Source: Scybalenecus merdavium
GTDB lineage: Bacteria; Bacillota; Clostridia; Oscillospirales; Acutalibacteraceae
NCBI GenBank assembly: GCA_018714405.1
Contig: DVNM01000012.1
Location: 31,055-95,054 of the forward strand
Direction of reading: 5' to 3'
DNA: 64,000 bases
A program made the position numbers and the translations under genes. How positions within the stretch are numbered: position 1 is the first letter of the stretch; each line of letters opens with the position of its first letter. A model generated the notes under the pieces. The model searched no databases and had not been told where the DNA came from. It saw nothing but the letters and a program-made list of their open reading frames with translations. Shown here piece by piece: positions 16,116 to 24,896 of this stretch.

Positions 16116-17540
16116 ATGCAAAATTTTATGGATGTGGATTTTCTTTTGGACACACCGTGTGCAAAAAAGCTGTTTCATGATGTGGCGGAGCATATGCCCA
16201 TCTGTGATTACCACTGCCATCTGAGTCCGAAAGAGATCTACGAAAACCGCCCTCCGGCCGATATTTCAGAACTTTGGCTGTCGGGCGACCATTACAAATG
16301 GCGCGCCATGCGCAGCTGCGGCATCAGCGAAGATTACTGCACGGGCAGCAAAAGCGGCCGTGAAAAGTTTGAAAAATTTGCCTACACGCTGCAGTATGCC
16401 ATCGGCAACCCGCTTTACCACTGGGCGCACCTGGAGCTGAAAAAATATTTCGGCGTCGACACGCCTTTGAACGCCCAAACGGCCGACGAGGTCTATGATC
16501 GTGCCAATGCGGCGATCGCTTCCGGTGATTTTCGGCCGCGCACGCTGATTCAAAAGTCGAATGTCAAGGTCATTTGCACAACGGACGACCCGGTCGATTC
16601 GCTGGAATACCACCGCCTTTTGCAGCAACTGCCCGATTTTGACTGCCGCGTGCTGCCCACCTTCCGGCCTGACAAGGCGCTCGGCGTGCAGCAGAGCGGT
16701 TTTGCATCGTATGCCGCGCAGCTCGGCGCGGTCTGCGGCTTTGAGATCAAAACGACCGACGACATGATCCAGGCGCTGCTTTTGCGCATCGATCATTTTC
16801 ACAGCCTCGGCTGCCGGCTTTCCGACCATGCGTTTGACTGCCCGCCTTATGCCGAGCCGCTGGAAAGCGCGGCGGACGAACGCGCCCACACCGACATCGT
16901 GCTGCAAAAAGCACTGCGCGGCGAAAGGGTGACGGATGCCGAGGCGGACCGTTACCGCCTGGCGGTTATGCAGGCCATTGGTGCACGTTACCACCAGCTT
17001 GGCTGGACAATGGCCATCCATATCGGCGCCATGCGCAACAACAACAGCCGTATGTTTGCGCGTCTTGGGCCGGACACCGGCTTTGACTCGATCGGCGACC
17101 GTGAGATCGCCTATTCGCTTTCGCGTTTTCTCGACTCTCTCGACAAAAACGGCAACCTGCCGAAAACGATCCTATTCAATCTGAATGCGAAAGACAACGA
17201 TGTGCTGGCGACCATGCTCGGCAATTTCCAGGGCACCGAGGCCGAAAGCAAGATCCAGTACGGCCCGGCCTGGTGGTTCCTCGACACGATCGACGGTATG
17301 ACTGCGCAGCTTAAAACGCTTGGCAACCTCGGCATTTTGGGCAAATTTGTCGGCATGGAAACAGATTCGCGCTCGTTCACTTCCTATGCGCGCCACGATT
17401 ATTTCCGCCGCATTCTCTGCCGCGTCATCGGCCGCTGGGTCGAGGACGGCTGGTTTGAAAACAACGAGCCGCTGCTTGAGGAGATCGTGCGCGGCATCTG
17501 TTTTGACAATGCAATGCGCTATTTTCAGTTTGAAAAATAA
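16116..17540 (+). CDS. uxaC: Uronate isomerase
   Basis: The 474-residue protein is close in length to E. coli UxaC. It converts D-glucuronate to D-fructuronate and D-galacturonate to D-tagaturonate in the cytoplasm. The metal-binding HxH is visible as DYHCHLSP (His33, His35). Other family stretches include the substrate-loop region MAIHIGAMRNNN and the closing KFVGMETDSRSF. ATG 16116 has GAGGAG about eight bases upstream; a GTG at 16101 would lie inside that site. It is the first gene of a tight operon with kdgK and eda. The linking steps (reductase and dehydratase) are not in this window. Confidence 0.96.
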   Translation: MQNFMDVDFLLDTPCAKKLFHDVAEHMPICDYHCHLSPKEIYENRPPADISELWLSGDHYKWRAMRSCGISEDYCTGSKSGREKFEKFAYTLQYAIGNPLYHWAHLELKKYFGVDTPLNAQTADEVYDRANAAIASGDFRPRTLIQKSNVKVICTTDDPVDSLEYHRLLQQLPDFDCRVLPTFRPDKALGVQQSGFASYAAQLGAVCGFEIKTTDDMIQALLLRIDHFHSLGCRLSDHAFDCPPYAEPLESAADERAHTDIVLQKALRGERVTDAEADRYRLAVMQAIGARYHQLGWTMAIHIGAMRNNNSRMFARLGPDTGFDSIGDREIAYSLSRFLDSLDKNGNLPKTILFNLNAKDNDVLATMLGNFQGTEAESKIQYGPAWWFLDTIDGMTAQLKTLGNLGILGKFVGMETDSRSFTSYARHDYFRRILCRVIGRWVEDGWFENNEPLLEEIVRGICFDNAMRYFQFEK

Positions 17541-17558
17541 GCGAAAGGAGTTATAAAA

Positions 17559-18656
17559 ATGGATCTTCAACTGAAGTCTAAAGAAGAATGTATGTACGAC
17601 GAAGTCTCGCTCGGCGAGATCATGCTGCGGCTTGACCCGGGCGAGGGGCGCATTAAAAACGCGCGTTCTTTCCGCGCCTGGGAAGGCGGCGGCGAATACA
17701 ACGTGGCACGCGGCCTGCGCCGCTGCTTCGGCATGAAGACCGGCGTGGTCACCGCTTTTGCCGACAATGAGATCGGCCGTCTGCTGGAGGATTTTGTGCT
17801 CCAGGGCGGGGTAGATACGTCGCTTATTAAATGGATGCCGTTTGACGGCATCGGCCGCACGGTGCGTAACGGCATCAACTTCACCGAACGCGGGTTCGGC
17901 ATCCGCGGCGCGGTCGGTGCATCGGACCGCGGCAACACGGCTGCTTCGCAGCTGAAGCCCGGCGACATCGACTGGGACGATCTTTTCGGCAACAAGGGCG
18001 TGCGCTGGCTGCATACCGGCGGCATTTATGCTGCGCTGTCGGAAAGCGCGGCCGAAGTCGTGATCGAGGCGGTCAAGGCTGCCAAAAAGTACGGCACCGT
18101 CGTGTCTTACGACCTGAACTACCGCCCCTCTCTGTGGAAAGGCATCGGCGGCCAGGCCAAAGCGCAGGAGGTCAATAAGGAGATCGCCAAGTATATCGAC
18201 GTTATGATCGGCAATGAAGAGGACTTTACGGCGGCGCTCGGTTTTGAGGTCGAGGGCAACGACGCAGAACTGAAAAGCCTGAACATGGACGGTTACTATA
18301 AGATGATCGAAAAGGTGACCCAGGCGTACCCGAACTTCAAGGTCATTGCCACCACGCTGCGCACGGTCAAAACGGCCACCGTTAATGACTGGAAAGCCAT
18401 CTGCTGGGCCGACGGCAAAATCTATTCTTCCATTGAATTCCCGGGTCTGGAGATCCTGGACCGTGTCGGCGGCGGCGACAGCTTCGCCTCCGGCCTGATC
18501 TATGGCCTGATGACGTTCGGTGATGCGCAGACCGCGCTCAACTACGGCGTGGCGCACGGTGCGCTTGCCATGACCACCCCGGGCGACACATCTATGGCGT
18601 CGCTCAAAGAAGTAGAGTCCAAAGTGCACGGTGGTTCCGCCCGCGTGCAGCGCTGA
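17559..18656 (+). CDS. kdgK: 2-keto-3-deoxygluconate kinase (PfkB family)
   Basis: This 365-residue ribokinase-fold sugar kinase phosphorylates 2-dehydro-3-deoxy-D-gluconate to KDPG. The first PfkB signature region is GGGEYNVARGLRR. The second is LDRVGGGDSFASG, with the catalytic base Asp307. It starts 18 bases after uxaC behind AAGGAG and lies 15 bases before the KDPG aldolase gene, which fixes its place in the hexuronate pathway. It is slightly longer than average (usually 310-340) because of an insertion near residues 230-255. Specificity for KDG rather than fructose is inferred from the operon. Confidence 0.92.
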   Translation: MDLQLKSKEECMYDEVSLGEIMLRLDPGEGRIKNARSFRAWEGGGEYNVARGLRRCFGMKTGVVTAFADNEIGRLLEDFVLQGGVDTSLIKWMPFDGIGRTVRNGINFTERGFGIRGAVGASDRGNTAASQLKPGDIDWDDLFGNKGVRWLHTGGIYAALSESAAEVVIEAVKAAKKYGTVVSYDLNYRPSLWKGIGGQAKAQEVNKEIAKYIDVMIGNEEDFTAALGFEVEGNDAELKSLNMDGYYKMIEKVTQAYPNFKVIATTLRTVKTATVNDWKAICWADGKIYSSIEFPGLEILDRVGGGDSFASGLIYGLMTFGDAQTALNYGVAHGALAMTTPGDTSMASLKEVESKVHGGSARVQR

Positions 18657-18671
18657 GAAAGGAAGAGAACC

Positions 18672-19328
18672 ATGTCGAATAAAATTGAAACGCTTTATAA
18701 GATTCAGGAGTGCGGCATCGTGGCCGTTGTGCGCGCCACTTCGCTGGAGCAGGCCGCCAAAATCACAGACGCCTGTATTGCCGGCGGCGTGGCAGCCATT
18801 GAGCTGACCTTTACCGTACCGCATGCCGACAAGCTGATCGAGGCTATGCGCGAAAAGTATACAAACGGCGAGATCATCATCGGCGCCGGCACCGTGCTTG
18901 ACGCGGCGACGGCCCGTATCGCCATTCTGGCCGGTGCGGAATACATCGTTTCGCCGTATTTTGACCCCGAGACGGTGCGCTGCTGCAACCGTTACGGCGT
19001 GCCCTCCATGCCCGGTATTTACACGGCTACGGAGGCCGTGCAGGCCATGGAGTGCGGCGCAGACGTGCTCAAGGTCTTCCCGGGCGATATTGCCACCCCG
19101 GCATTTATCAAAGACATCCACGGCCCGCTGCCGAACGCGGTGATGATGCCCTCCGGCGGTGTGAATGTGGACAACGTGAAAGACTGGATCAAAGCCGGCG
19201 CCGTCGCTGTTGGCGCAGGTTCTTCGCTGATCGCGGGCGCCAAGACCGGAGATTATGAAAAGATCACCGAAACCGGCAAACTCTTTGTGCAGCGCATCAA
19301 AGAAGCGCGTGAAGAGATGAAAAAATAA
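18672..19328 (+). CDS. eda: KDPG aldolase (2-keto-3-deoxy-6-phosphogluconate aldolase)
   Basis: The 218-residue class I aldolase splits KDPG into pyruvate and glyceraldehyde 3-phosphate. Motifs match the family: GIVAVVRA near the start, IELTFT with Glu44, GAGTVLD, VSPYF, and the Schiff-base lysine in VLKVFPG (Lys134; E. coli Eda uses Lys133), then MPSGGVN. It is the last gene of the uxaC operon, behind GAAAGGAAG and followed by a strong terminator. The three enzymes together channel pectin- or glucuronide-derived sugars into glycolysis. Confidence 0.95.
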   Translation: MSNKIETLYKIQECGIVAVVRATSLEQAAKITDACIAGGVAAIELTFTVPHADKLIEAMREKYTNGEIIIGAGTVLDAATARIAILAGAEYIVSPYFDPETVRCCNRYGVPSMPGIYTATEAVQAMECGADVLKVFPGDIATPAFIKDIHGPLPNAVMMPSGGVNVDNVKDWIKAGAVAVGAGSSLIAGAKTGDYEKITETGKLFVQRIKEAREEMKK

Positions 19329-19361
19329 GCATTCGGGCAGTTTTTCAGGATACTGAACTGT

Positions 19362-19402
19362 AAAAAAGACGGCCCCGCTGCACGGCGGGGTCGTCTTTTG
19401 GT
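19362..19402. terminator. Bidirectional terminator
   Basis: AAGACGGCCCCGC pairs with GCGGGGTCGTCTT (one wobble) around a short loop. There are A-runs on the left and T-runs on the right. It separates the eda operon from the convergent phosphoesterase gene. Confidence 0.9.
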
Positions 19403-19407
19403 ATTTT

Positions 19408-20085
19408 TTAGCGCAGGGGAATGATGTTTTGGAAAACGGCCGTCATCTTGCGTGAGATGGGCACGTCAATGTGCAGCGAGCCGAAGTACCAGTGCACATA
19501 GTCCACGTCTTTCATCAGCTCCTGCAGGTAGTTGTTGAGCATGTTGATGTGCACCGGGCCGTTGGTGTGGTTGCGCAAAAAGTCTTTGGCAATGGCCGGC
19601 GCTTCGTAGGTGATGACGTAGTTGACCTTGTATTCGGCGTCGCGTAGGTTGCGCCCGCCGTTTAACAGCTCTTCGCCGGTCGGGGTCTCGTGCTTCCACC
19701 AGCTGCGCCCTTCCAGGCGCATGTCAATGTCGTCGCTCTCGCCGCCGCCCATCACAAAAAAGGTTTTGCCGTCAAACTCAAAAATCTCGCCGCGCATCAG
19801 GTGGTAGATGTTGTCGGCGATTTTGTGTGTGTCGCCGCCTTTGTAGCGGTAGGGCTTGTAGCTGTCTAAAATGTCGAAATTTTCGTGTGCACCGTCTGCA
19901 AAACAGATGGTGTATTTCAGCTTTTTCAGTTTTTCCAGGTTCTTTTTTTCCTGCTCATCGTCCGGGTTCCAGATAAAGCCAAAGTCGCCGCAGACGAGCA
20001 GCGTGTCTTTTTCGGTCAGGCGGCGCAGTACCGGGTTTTTAAAAAACGAGATATCTCCGTGGATATCTCCGGTTATGTATACCAT
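19408..20085 (-). CDS. Calcineurin-like metallophosphoesterase
   Basis: The 225-residue protein shows the metallophosphatase signature blocks: GDIHGD near the N-terminus (metal ligands), CGDFGFIW, a GAHEN variant of the GNHE block, ITYEAP and WYFGSLH, where histidines normally complete the dinuclear metal site. There is no signal peptide. The substrate is unknown; close relatives are annotated only as phosphoesterases. The ribosome site GGAGCTGAG precedes the ATG at 20085. The gene stands alone, divergent from dacF. Confidence 0.88.
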   Translation of the reverse strand: MVYITGDIHGDISFFKNPVLRRLTEKDTLLVCGDFGFIWNPDDEQEKKNLEKLKKLKYTICFADGAHENFDILDSYKPYRYKGGDTHKIADNIYHLMRGEIFEFDGKTFFVMGGGESDDIDMRLEGRSWWKHETPTGEELLNGGRNLRDAEYKVNYVITYEAPAIAKDFLRNHTNGPVHINMLNNYLQELMKDVDYVHWYFGSLHIDVPISRKMTAVFQNIIPLR

Positions 20086-20199
20086 TTGCTCAGCTCCGTT
20101 TTGGCAATTTTGTAAAATTCATAATTTGCCACTTTTTTTTACGTCTTAAACATGTTAAACTGTTTTTATAATATAATCATTTGTTGCGGGTGTCAAGTC

Positions 20200-21540
20200 A
20201 TGCGAAAAAAAGTTTTATCGCTTTTTACATTTATATTGGTGCTTCTGCTTGCGGCTGCGCCGTGCAGCACGGCGTTTGCGGCTGAATATCAGCCTACGGA
20301 AAAAATTTATGCCGAAAATTACATGCTCGTCAGCCTGGATGACCCCAGTTACCCGGTCATCTGCGCAAAAAATGCCGATGATAAGGTCTATCCGGCTTCT
20401 CTTACCAAAATCGTTACGGCCATGGTCGTGCTCGACAATGTGAAAAATCTGGATTCCGAAACCACCGTTTCACAGACGGCGTTTAATTCCATTTTGGGCA
20501 CCGGCGCGCAGACGGCCAATCTGCAGGTCGGCGACCATCTTTCGGTGCGGCAGCTGCTGTACCTGACCATGGTGCAGTCGGCGTGCGATGCGTGCCAGGT
20601 GCTGGCCGAGTATGTGGCCGGCGGCTTTGATGAATTTGTGGCCATGATGAACGAATGGGCGGCGGCGGCCGGCTGTACGAATACGCATTTCACAAATGCC
20701 AGCGGTCTGCACGACGAAAACCATTACACAACGGTAAACGACCTGCGCCTGATCACACTGAAAGCGCTGGAAAACAAAACGTTCAAAGAAATTGCGGAAA
20801 CCAAAACATACACATATGCCGGGCAGACGTTTTACCATTCCAATTTGATGTTGCATTCATCGTATTTGTCCTATTATTACGAATATGCCAAGGGAATTAA
20901 AACGGGTTCTACTTCAGAAGCCGGCTACTGTGTGATCACAACAGCTTCCAAAGACGGTTACAATTACCTGGCGATCGTCTGCAACAGTCCGCGTATCGAT
21001 TATAATAACGACGGCTATATAGAAAAGTGCTCGTTTATCGATGCGGCCACGCTGTTCAAATGGGCTTTTTCAAGCCTCAGCTATAAAACCGTGATCAAGC
21101 AGGGCGATTTCGTCTGCGATGTGCCGGTCAAAAACGGCAAGGGCGTGGACACGCTGCAGCTTGTTGCCAAAGAGAATAAGTCGGCCACCGTGCTGGCCAG
21201 CCTGGACCCGTCCATGGTGATGATCCGGCCTATAGACGCCACGGTAAGCGAGGCGGTGGCGCCGGTGCAGCAGGGCGATGTGCTCGGTGCGGCCGAGATC
21301 ATTTACGGCGACCAGGTCGTAGCCACGGTCGATTTGGTCGCGGCGCAGACGGTGGAGGTCTCGCGCCTGCTGCAGATCGTCAACGGCCTGCGCGACCTGC
21401 TTTCAAACCCCATCGCCATCGTTGTGCTGGTCGTGATCATTCTGGCGGTCATCGGCCTTGTGGTCTACACCGTGCTTTACAACATGCGCAAGCGAAAAAC
21501 AAATGCGCTGCGGCGCAGTCACCGTGACGAGGAAGAATGA
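20200..21540 (+). CDS. D-alanyl-D-alanine carboxypeptidase (DacF/PBP5 type)
   Basis: The 446-residue, membrane-anchored peptidase trims the terminal D-Ala from peptidoglycan stem peptides. A signal peptide ends near STAFA. The active-site triad motifs are SLTK (Ser67, Lys70), SAC at 127-129 where most family members have SxN, and KTG at 234-236 (GIKTGST). A C-terminal beta-domain and a membrane helix (residues about 410-435) with a basic tail follow, reversing the usual C-terminal amphipathic anchor. ATG 20200 is preferred because two TATAAT-like boxes lie at 20167-20177, inside the longer in-frame reading. Its terminator has been split by an inserted element. Confidence 0.9.
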   Translation: MRKKVLSLFTFILVLLLAAAPCSTAFAAEYQPTEKIYAENYMLVSLDDPSYPVICAKNADDKVYPASLTKIVTAMVVLDNVKNLDSETTVSQTAFNSILGTGAQTANLQVGDHLSVRQLLYLTMVQSACDACQVLAEYVAGGFDEFVAMMNEWAAAAGCTNTHFTNASGLHDENHYTTVNDLRLITLKALENKTFKEIAETKTYTYAGQTFYHSNLMLHSSYLSYYYEYAKGIKTGSTSEAGYCVITTASKDGYNYLAIVCNSPRIDYNNDGYIEKCSFIDAATLFKWAFSSLSYKTVIKQGDFVCDVPVKNGKGVDTLQLVAKENKSATVLASLDPSMVMIRPIDATVSEAVAPVQQGDVLGAAEIIYGDQVVATVDLVAAQTVEVSRLLQIVNGLRDLLSNPIAIVVLVVIILAVIGLVVYTVLYNMRKRKTNALRRSHRDEEE

Positions 21541-21552
21541 CCGTTTATAAAA

Positions 21553-21574
21553 ACACCCGGCAGCGGCCGGGTGT
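21553..21574. repeat. Left copy of a duplicated terminator palindrome
   Basis: A 22-base palindrome (ACACCCGG...CCGGGTGT) immediately after dacF, preceded by an A-run. It differs from the copy at 21980-22001 at one base when the two are read in the same orientation. This copy has a T-run only on the minus strand. Confidence 0.85.
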
Positions 21575-21979
21575 GAGACTGTCGAAAAAGTCGGTTGGAC
21601 CGCGCGTAGAGAAAATTTTAAAAAATAGACTGCTGTTTTTCTCAAGCAGAAAAGCATCTTGCACTCTAAAGAAAATAAAGCACTTTAAAAGCAGAAAAAC
21701 CGCACAGCTGTGCGGTTTTTGCGCTTTTTGTCTTTTGCTCGGGGGCAGTACCTAGGGGGGCCCCAAAAAGCCACATGGCTTTTTGGGGAGAGGAGAAATG
21801 CACGCTTGAAGCGAGCAATCGCCGCAAAAAATTATTCAAAAGGCGGTTGCGAACGTATCGGCGTGCATTTAGACGACGGCTCCACCTCGCAAAATACAAA
21901 ATCCAACTCGCCTTTTTGGCAGTCTCTCAGCGTGTCGGGCTGTATATTTTATTGCCGTTATACCTTTTTCGACACGCTG
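21575..21979. mobile_element. MITE-like inserted element, about 405 bp
   Basis: The segment is bounded by imperfect terminal inverted repeats. The left end reads GAGACTGTCGAAAAAGT and the reverse complement of the right end reads CAGCGTGTCGAAAAAGG, 13 of 17 bases identical. It is flanked by 22-base direct copies of a terminator palindrome, as expected for insertion with target duplication. It has no credible coding region. Inside are strong palindromes: AAAAACCGCACAG with its mate at about 21698-21723, CCCCAAAAAGCC/GGCTTTTTGGGG near 21761-21788, and a long nested hairpin from ATGCACGC to GCGTGCAT near 21797-21870. The ends recall IS1182-type inverted repeats, but this is from memory. Confidence 0.65.
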
Positions 21980-22001
21980 ACACCCGGCAACGGCCGGGTG
22001 T
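21980..22001. repeat. Right copy of the duplicated terminator palindrome
   Basis: The same 22-base palindrome as at 21553-21574 with one base change, followed by seven T on the plus strand, which run into the stop codon of the LysR gene. It terminates plus-strand transcription coming out of the inserted element. Confidence 0.85.
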
Positions 22002-22005
22002 TTTT

Positions 22006-22875
22006 TTATGCCTGTTTCAGCCGGGCGGTGCGTTCGCCGATTTTTTCGAGCAGCGCGCGCCACCGTTTGGACTCTTCTTTTTTCCATACCAGAAAATAGG
22101 TCACACTGGCTTCCTTATCTAAAATCGGCACCAGCACGCGTTCGTTTTGCCGGCCGCTTTGGCGCACGGCTAGGTCAGAAGCAAAGGAGGGCAGTACAGA
22201 CGTTTTGACCAGTGTTTCAAAATCGGCGCGATTTTCCTGGATCAGCGTGTGCGTTTTCGGCATCATTTTCTGCTGCACTTTTTTCCAAAAGCCGATCTCG
22301 GAAAACATCAAAATCGCCTGTCCGTCCAGGTCTTTAAAGTGTAGGCCCTTTGCATTGGCCAGCGGGTGCTCGGGCGGCAGGGCAAAGTAAAGCTGCTCGC
22401 TTTCAAACGCCGTGCAGCAAAGCGCGCTTTCTTCTGCCGGGCAGGGCAGGATCACCAGCTGGTAAGTGCCGTCTTTCATGCCCTGCAGCAGTGCGCCGGT
22501 CTCTTTCATTTCGGAAATCAGCGCCTTTTGCGGGTAAAGGCGCGACACCAGCGGCGCCAGATCCCACAGCGGCGCCGGCGCGCACGACCCAAGCGAAACG
22601 GTGCGGCGGCTGCGGTCAAGCGCCTGCAGCTGTTCGGTCATGTTGCTTGCCTGTTCCAGCACACGGCGTGCGTATTCCACGGCAATTTTTCCGCTTTCGT
22701 TCAGGGCGATCTTGTTTTTTTTACGGTCAAACAGGGTGACCTGCAGCGCGGCCTCCAGTTTTTGAATGGAGCGGCTTAGCGCCGGCTGTGAAAGGTGCAG
22801 CCGCTCGGCGGCCGCCGAGATCGTCTGGCATTCGGCAATGGCGATCAGCTGCTCCAGCTGGTTCAGTTCAAACAT
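22006..22875 (-). CDS. LysR family transcriptional regulator
   Basis: The 289-residue protein has an N-terminal winged helix-turn-helix (LEQLIAIAECQTISAAAERL, then LHLSQPALSRSIQKLE). A linker and a periplasmic-binding-like effector domain follow from about residue 90 (VSLGSCAPAPLWDLAP). It is divergent from the secreted esterase gene, the usual LysR arrangement, so that gene or the aldo/keto reductase behind it is the likely target. GGAGGG lies seven bases before ATG 22875. The effector is unknown. Confidence 0.92.
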   Translation of the reverse strand: MFELNQLEQLIAIAECQTISAAAERLHLSQPALSRSIQKLEAALQVTLFDRKKNKIALNESGKIAVEYARRVLEQASNMTEQLQALDRSRRTVSLGSCAPAPLWDLAPLVSRLYPQKALISEMKETGALLQGMKDGTYQLVILPCPAEESALCCTAFESEQLYFALPPEHPLANAKGLHFKDLDGQAILMFSEIGFWKKVQQKMMPKTHTLIQENRADFETLVKTSVLPSFASDLAVRQSGRQNERVLVPILDKEASVTYFLVWKKEESKRWRALLEKIGERTARLKQA

Positions 22876-22930
22876 CTTTTTCCCTCCGTTTCACTATGCG
22901 TTTTTATTATAGCACATTTCGCAACCGGCA

Positions 22931-22958
22931 TTGTACATTTTGAAAAAATCGTTATAAA
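22931..22958 (+). promoter_or_regulatory. Promoter of the secreted esterase gene
   Basis: TTGTAC (22931-22936), 16-base spacer, TATAAA (22953-22958), in the intergenic space shared with the divergent LysR gene. Confidence 0.6.
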
Positions 22959-22982
22959 ATATTTACAGAAAGGAGAGATGGT

Positions 22983-23864
22983 ATGCGCTGTATCAATCGT
23001 CTGCTTTGTGTTTTATGCGCCGGTGTTTTGGCCGCAGGTTTTTCGGCCTGCTCCGCAGCGGCAGGTGAAGCCGCTGTGCCGGGCGAAACGGCTGCTGCGC
23101 CGGTGCAGAGCGAACCGGCTTCTGCTGAAAGCACGGCTTCGGTCACCCAGGGCAGCGAAACGTACCGCGGTTTTGTGCTGGACAATGTGCTGCATTCTGA
23201 AACGGACGGCGACATCCATTTTAACCTTTATGTGCCCGACCGTTACGATGGCAGCAAGGCATATGCACTTTTTGTAACATTGCCCGGCTATGAGGGTCTT
23301 TATTTTCAGGGTGTGGGCAGCAATCTGCGTTCGGAGGCATTTGGCTTTGAAGCGCAGCAGTATAACGCGCAGATGCTCATTGCGGCGCCGCAGCTTGGCG
23401 ACTGGGGCGAAACCTCGGCCGACCAGACCATCGCGCTGACCGAGTATCTGCTTTCTGCTTATAACATAGATCCGCAGAAAGTGTATTTGAACGGCTACTC
23501 CGGCGGCGGCGAGACCGGCTCGCTTGTTATGGAAAAACGGCCGCAGCTCTACGCCGCTTACCTGGCGGTCAGTACACAGTGGGACGGCGATCTGCAGCCG
23601 CTTGCTGCGGCGCGCACACCGGTCTATATGGCCGTCGGTGAAGAGGACAGCTATTACGGCTCCGAACCGCTTAAATCGGCTTATGAAGAGCTGCGCGGCC
23701 TTTATATGGACATGGGGCTCACACAGGCGCAGATCAACGACCTTTTGGTGCTCGATGTAAAAGACCAGGCTTATTTTACCGAGCGCGGCTACCGCGACCA
23801 GCATGCCGGCGGGGGCGCCTTTGCCTATGACGAAACGATCATGGGCTGGCTGTTCAGCCATTAA
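22983..23864 (+). CDS. Secreted alpha/beta-hydrolase, esterase-like lipoprotein
   Basis: This 293-residue protein has a signal segment ending in GFSAC, a degenerate lipobox, then a low-complexity Ala/Glu/Ser linker, as in surface lipoproteins. The catalytic fold shows an oxyanion region (ALFVTLPGYEG), the nucleophile elbow GYSGGG (Ser173), and a C-terminal DQHAGGGAF (His274). This pattern is shared by polyhydroxyalkanoate depolymerase-like and feruloyl/acetyl-xylan esterases. It probably removes ester groups from plant glycans, but the substrate is a guess. ATG 22983 follows AGGAGAG. A divergent LysR gene may regulate it. Confidence 0.8.
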   Translation: MRCINRLLCVLCAGVLAAGFSACSAAAGEAAVPGETAAAPVQSEPASAESTASVTQGSETYRGFVLDNVLHSETDGDIHFNLYVPDRYDGSKAYALFVTLPGYEGLYFQGVGSNLRSEAFGFEAQQYNAQMLIAAPQLGDWGETSADQTIALTEYLLSAYNIDPQKVYLNGYSGGGETGSLVMEKRPQLYAAYLAVSTQWDGDLQPLAAARTPVYMAVGEEDSYYGSEPLKSAYEELRGLYMDMGLTQAQINDLLVLDVKDQAYFTERGYRDQHAGGGAFAYDETIMGWLFSH

Positions 23865-23937
23865 GCGTTTTGCTTACCTTCAGCCAATCGGCTGAGAAAA
23901 TATAAAATATATTTCAGTTTTGGAAAGGAAGATCATT

Positions 23938-24789
23938 ATGGAATTTGTAACACTGAACAATGGCGTAAAAATGCCTATGGAGGGCTTTGGCGTGTTTCAG
24001 GTGCCGGATCCGGACCAGTGCGAGCAGGCCGTTTTGGACGCCATCGCCACCGGTTACCGCCTGATCGACACAGCCGCGGCGTATATGAACGAAGAGGCCG
24101 TCGGTGCCGCCCTGCAAAAATGCGGTGTGCCGCGTGAAGAGTTGTTTATTACCACAAAGCTCTGGGTACAGGATGCCAGCTACGAGGGCGCCAAAAAAGC
24201 GCTTGAAATGTCGCTGCAAAAGCTGGGGCTCGATTATTTGGACCTTTATCTGATCCATCAGCCGATGAAGGATTACATCGGGGCGTACCGCGCCATGGAA
24301 GAGGCGTACAAGGCCGGTAAGCTGCGTGCCATCGGCGTTTGCAATTTTTATCCGAACCGCCTGACCGATCTGTGCGAAACGGTGGAGGTAATGCCGGCGG
24401 TCAACCAGGTGGAGCTGCACCCGTTCTTCCAGCAGGAAAATGCGCTGGCCGTTATGAAAGAGTATGGGGTAACGCCGGAGGCCTGGGGGCCGTTTGCCGA
24501 GGGCAATCACGGCATCTTTACACACCCGGTGCTGACCGAAATCGGCCGGAAATACGGCAAGAGTGCGGCACAGGTGGCGCTGCGCTGGAACGTGCAGCGC
24601 GGCGTGGTCGTTATTCCGAAGTCGGTACATAAGGACCGCATGGAGCAGAATCTGGACATCTGGGACTTTATACTCAGTGAAGAAGATATGAAAAAGATCG
24701 CTGCACTGGATCTGCGCCACAGCGAGATCGTGGACCACAGTGACCCGAACTTTGTAAAAATGCTGCACGGTATGAAGATCCACGGCTGA
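23938..24789 (+). CDS. Aldo/keto reductase
   Basis: The 283-residue NAD(P)H-dependent oxidoreductase is a TIM barrel. The full catalytic tetrad is visible: Asp44 and Tyr49 (LIDTAAAYMN), Lys74 (FITTKLWV) and His107 (YLIHQP). The cofactor segment VVIPKSVHKDRMEQN is also present. It resembles the 2,5-diketo-D-gluconate reductase/glyoxal reductase subgroup common in Firmicutes. ATG 23938 is preceded by GGAAAGGAAG. It lies 73 bases after the esterase gene and may be co-transcribed with it. The physiological substrate cannot be told. Confidence 0.93.
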   Translation: MEFVTLNNGVKMPMEGFGVFQVPDPDQCEQAVLDAIATGYRLIDTAAAYMNEEAVGAALQKCGVPREELFITTKLWVQDASYEGAKKALEMSLQKLGLDYLDLYLIHQPMKDYIGAYRAMEEAYKAGKLRAIGVCNFYPNRLTDLCETVEVMPAVNQVELHPFFQQENALAVMKEYGVTPEAWGPFAEGNHGIFTHPVLTEIGRKYGKSAAQVALRWNVQRGVVVIPKSVHKDRMEQNLDIWDFILSEEDMKKIAALDLRHSEIVDHSDPNFVKMLHGMKIHG

Positions 24790-24896
24790 TCGTCTTGCAA
24801 ATTTGCCGCGGCGCCAAAGGCTGGCTTTTAGCCGGTTTTTGGCTTTTTATGCGCACATCGCACATAATAAACAGAACTGTAAAACGGAGGGGCTGC

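Noticed and set aside
17172..19121. A 649-codon minus-strand open frame across uxaC, kdgK and eda
   Set aside because: It spans three well-recognised genes and their spacers and has no ribosome site.
21710..22122. Small open frames in the gap between dacF and the LysR gene
   Set aside because: They run through palindromes of the inserted element and overlap the LysR gene; no transposase or other domain is visible.
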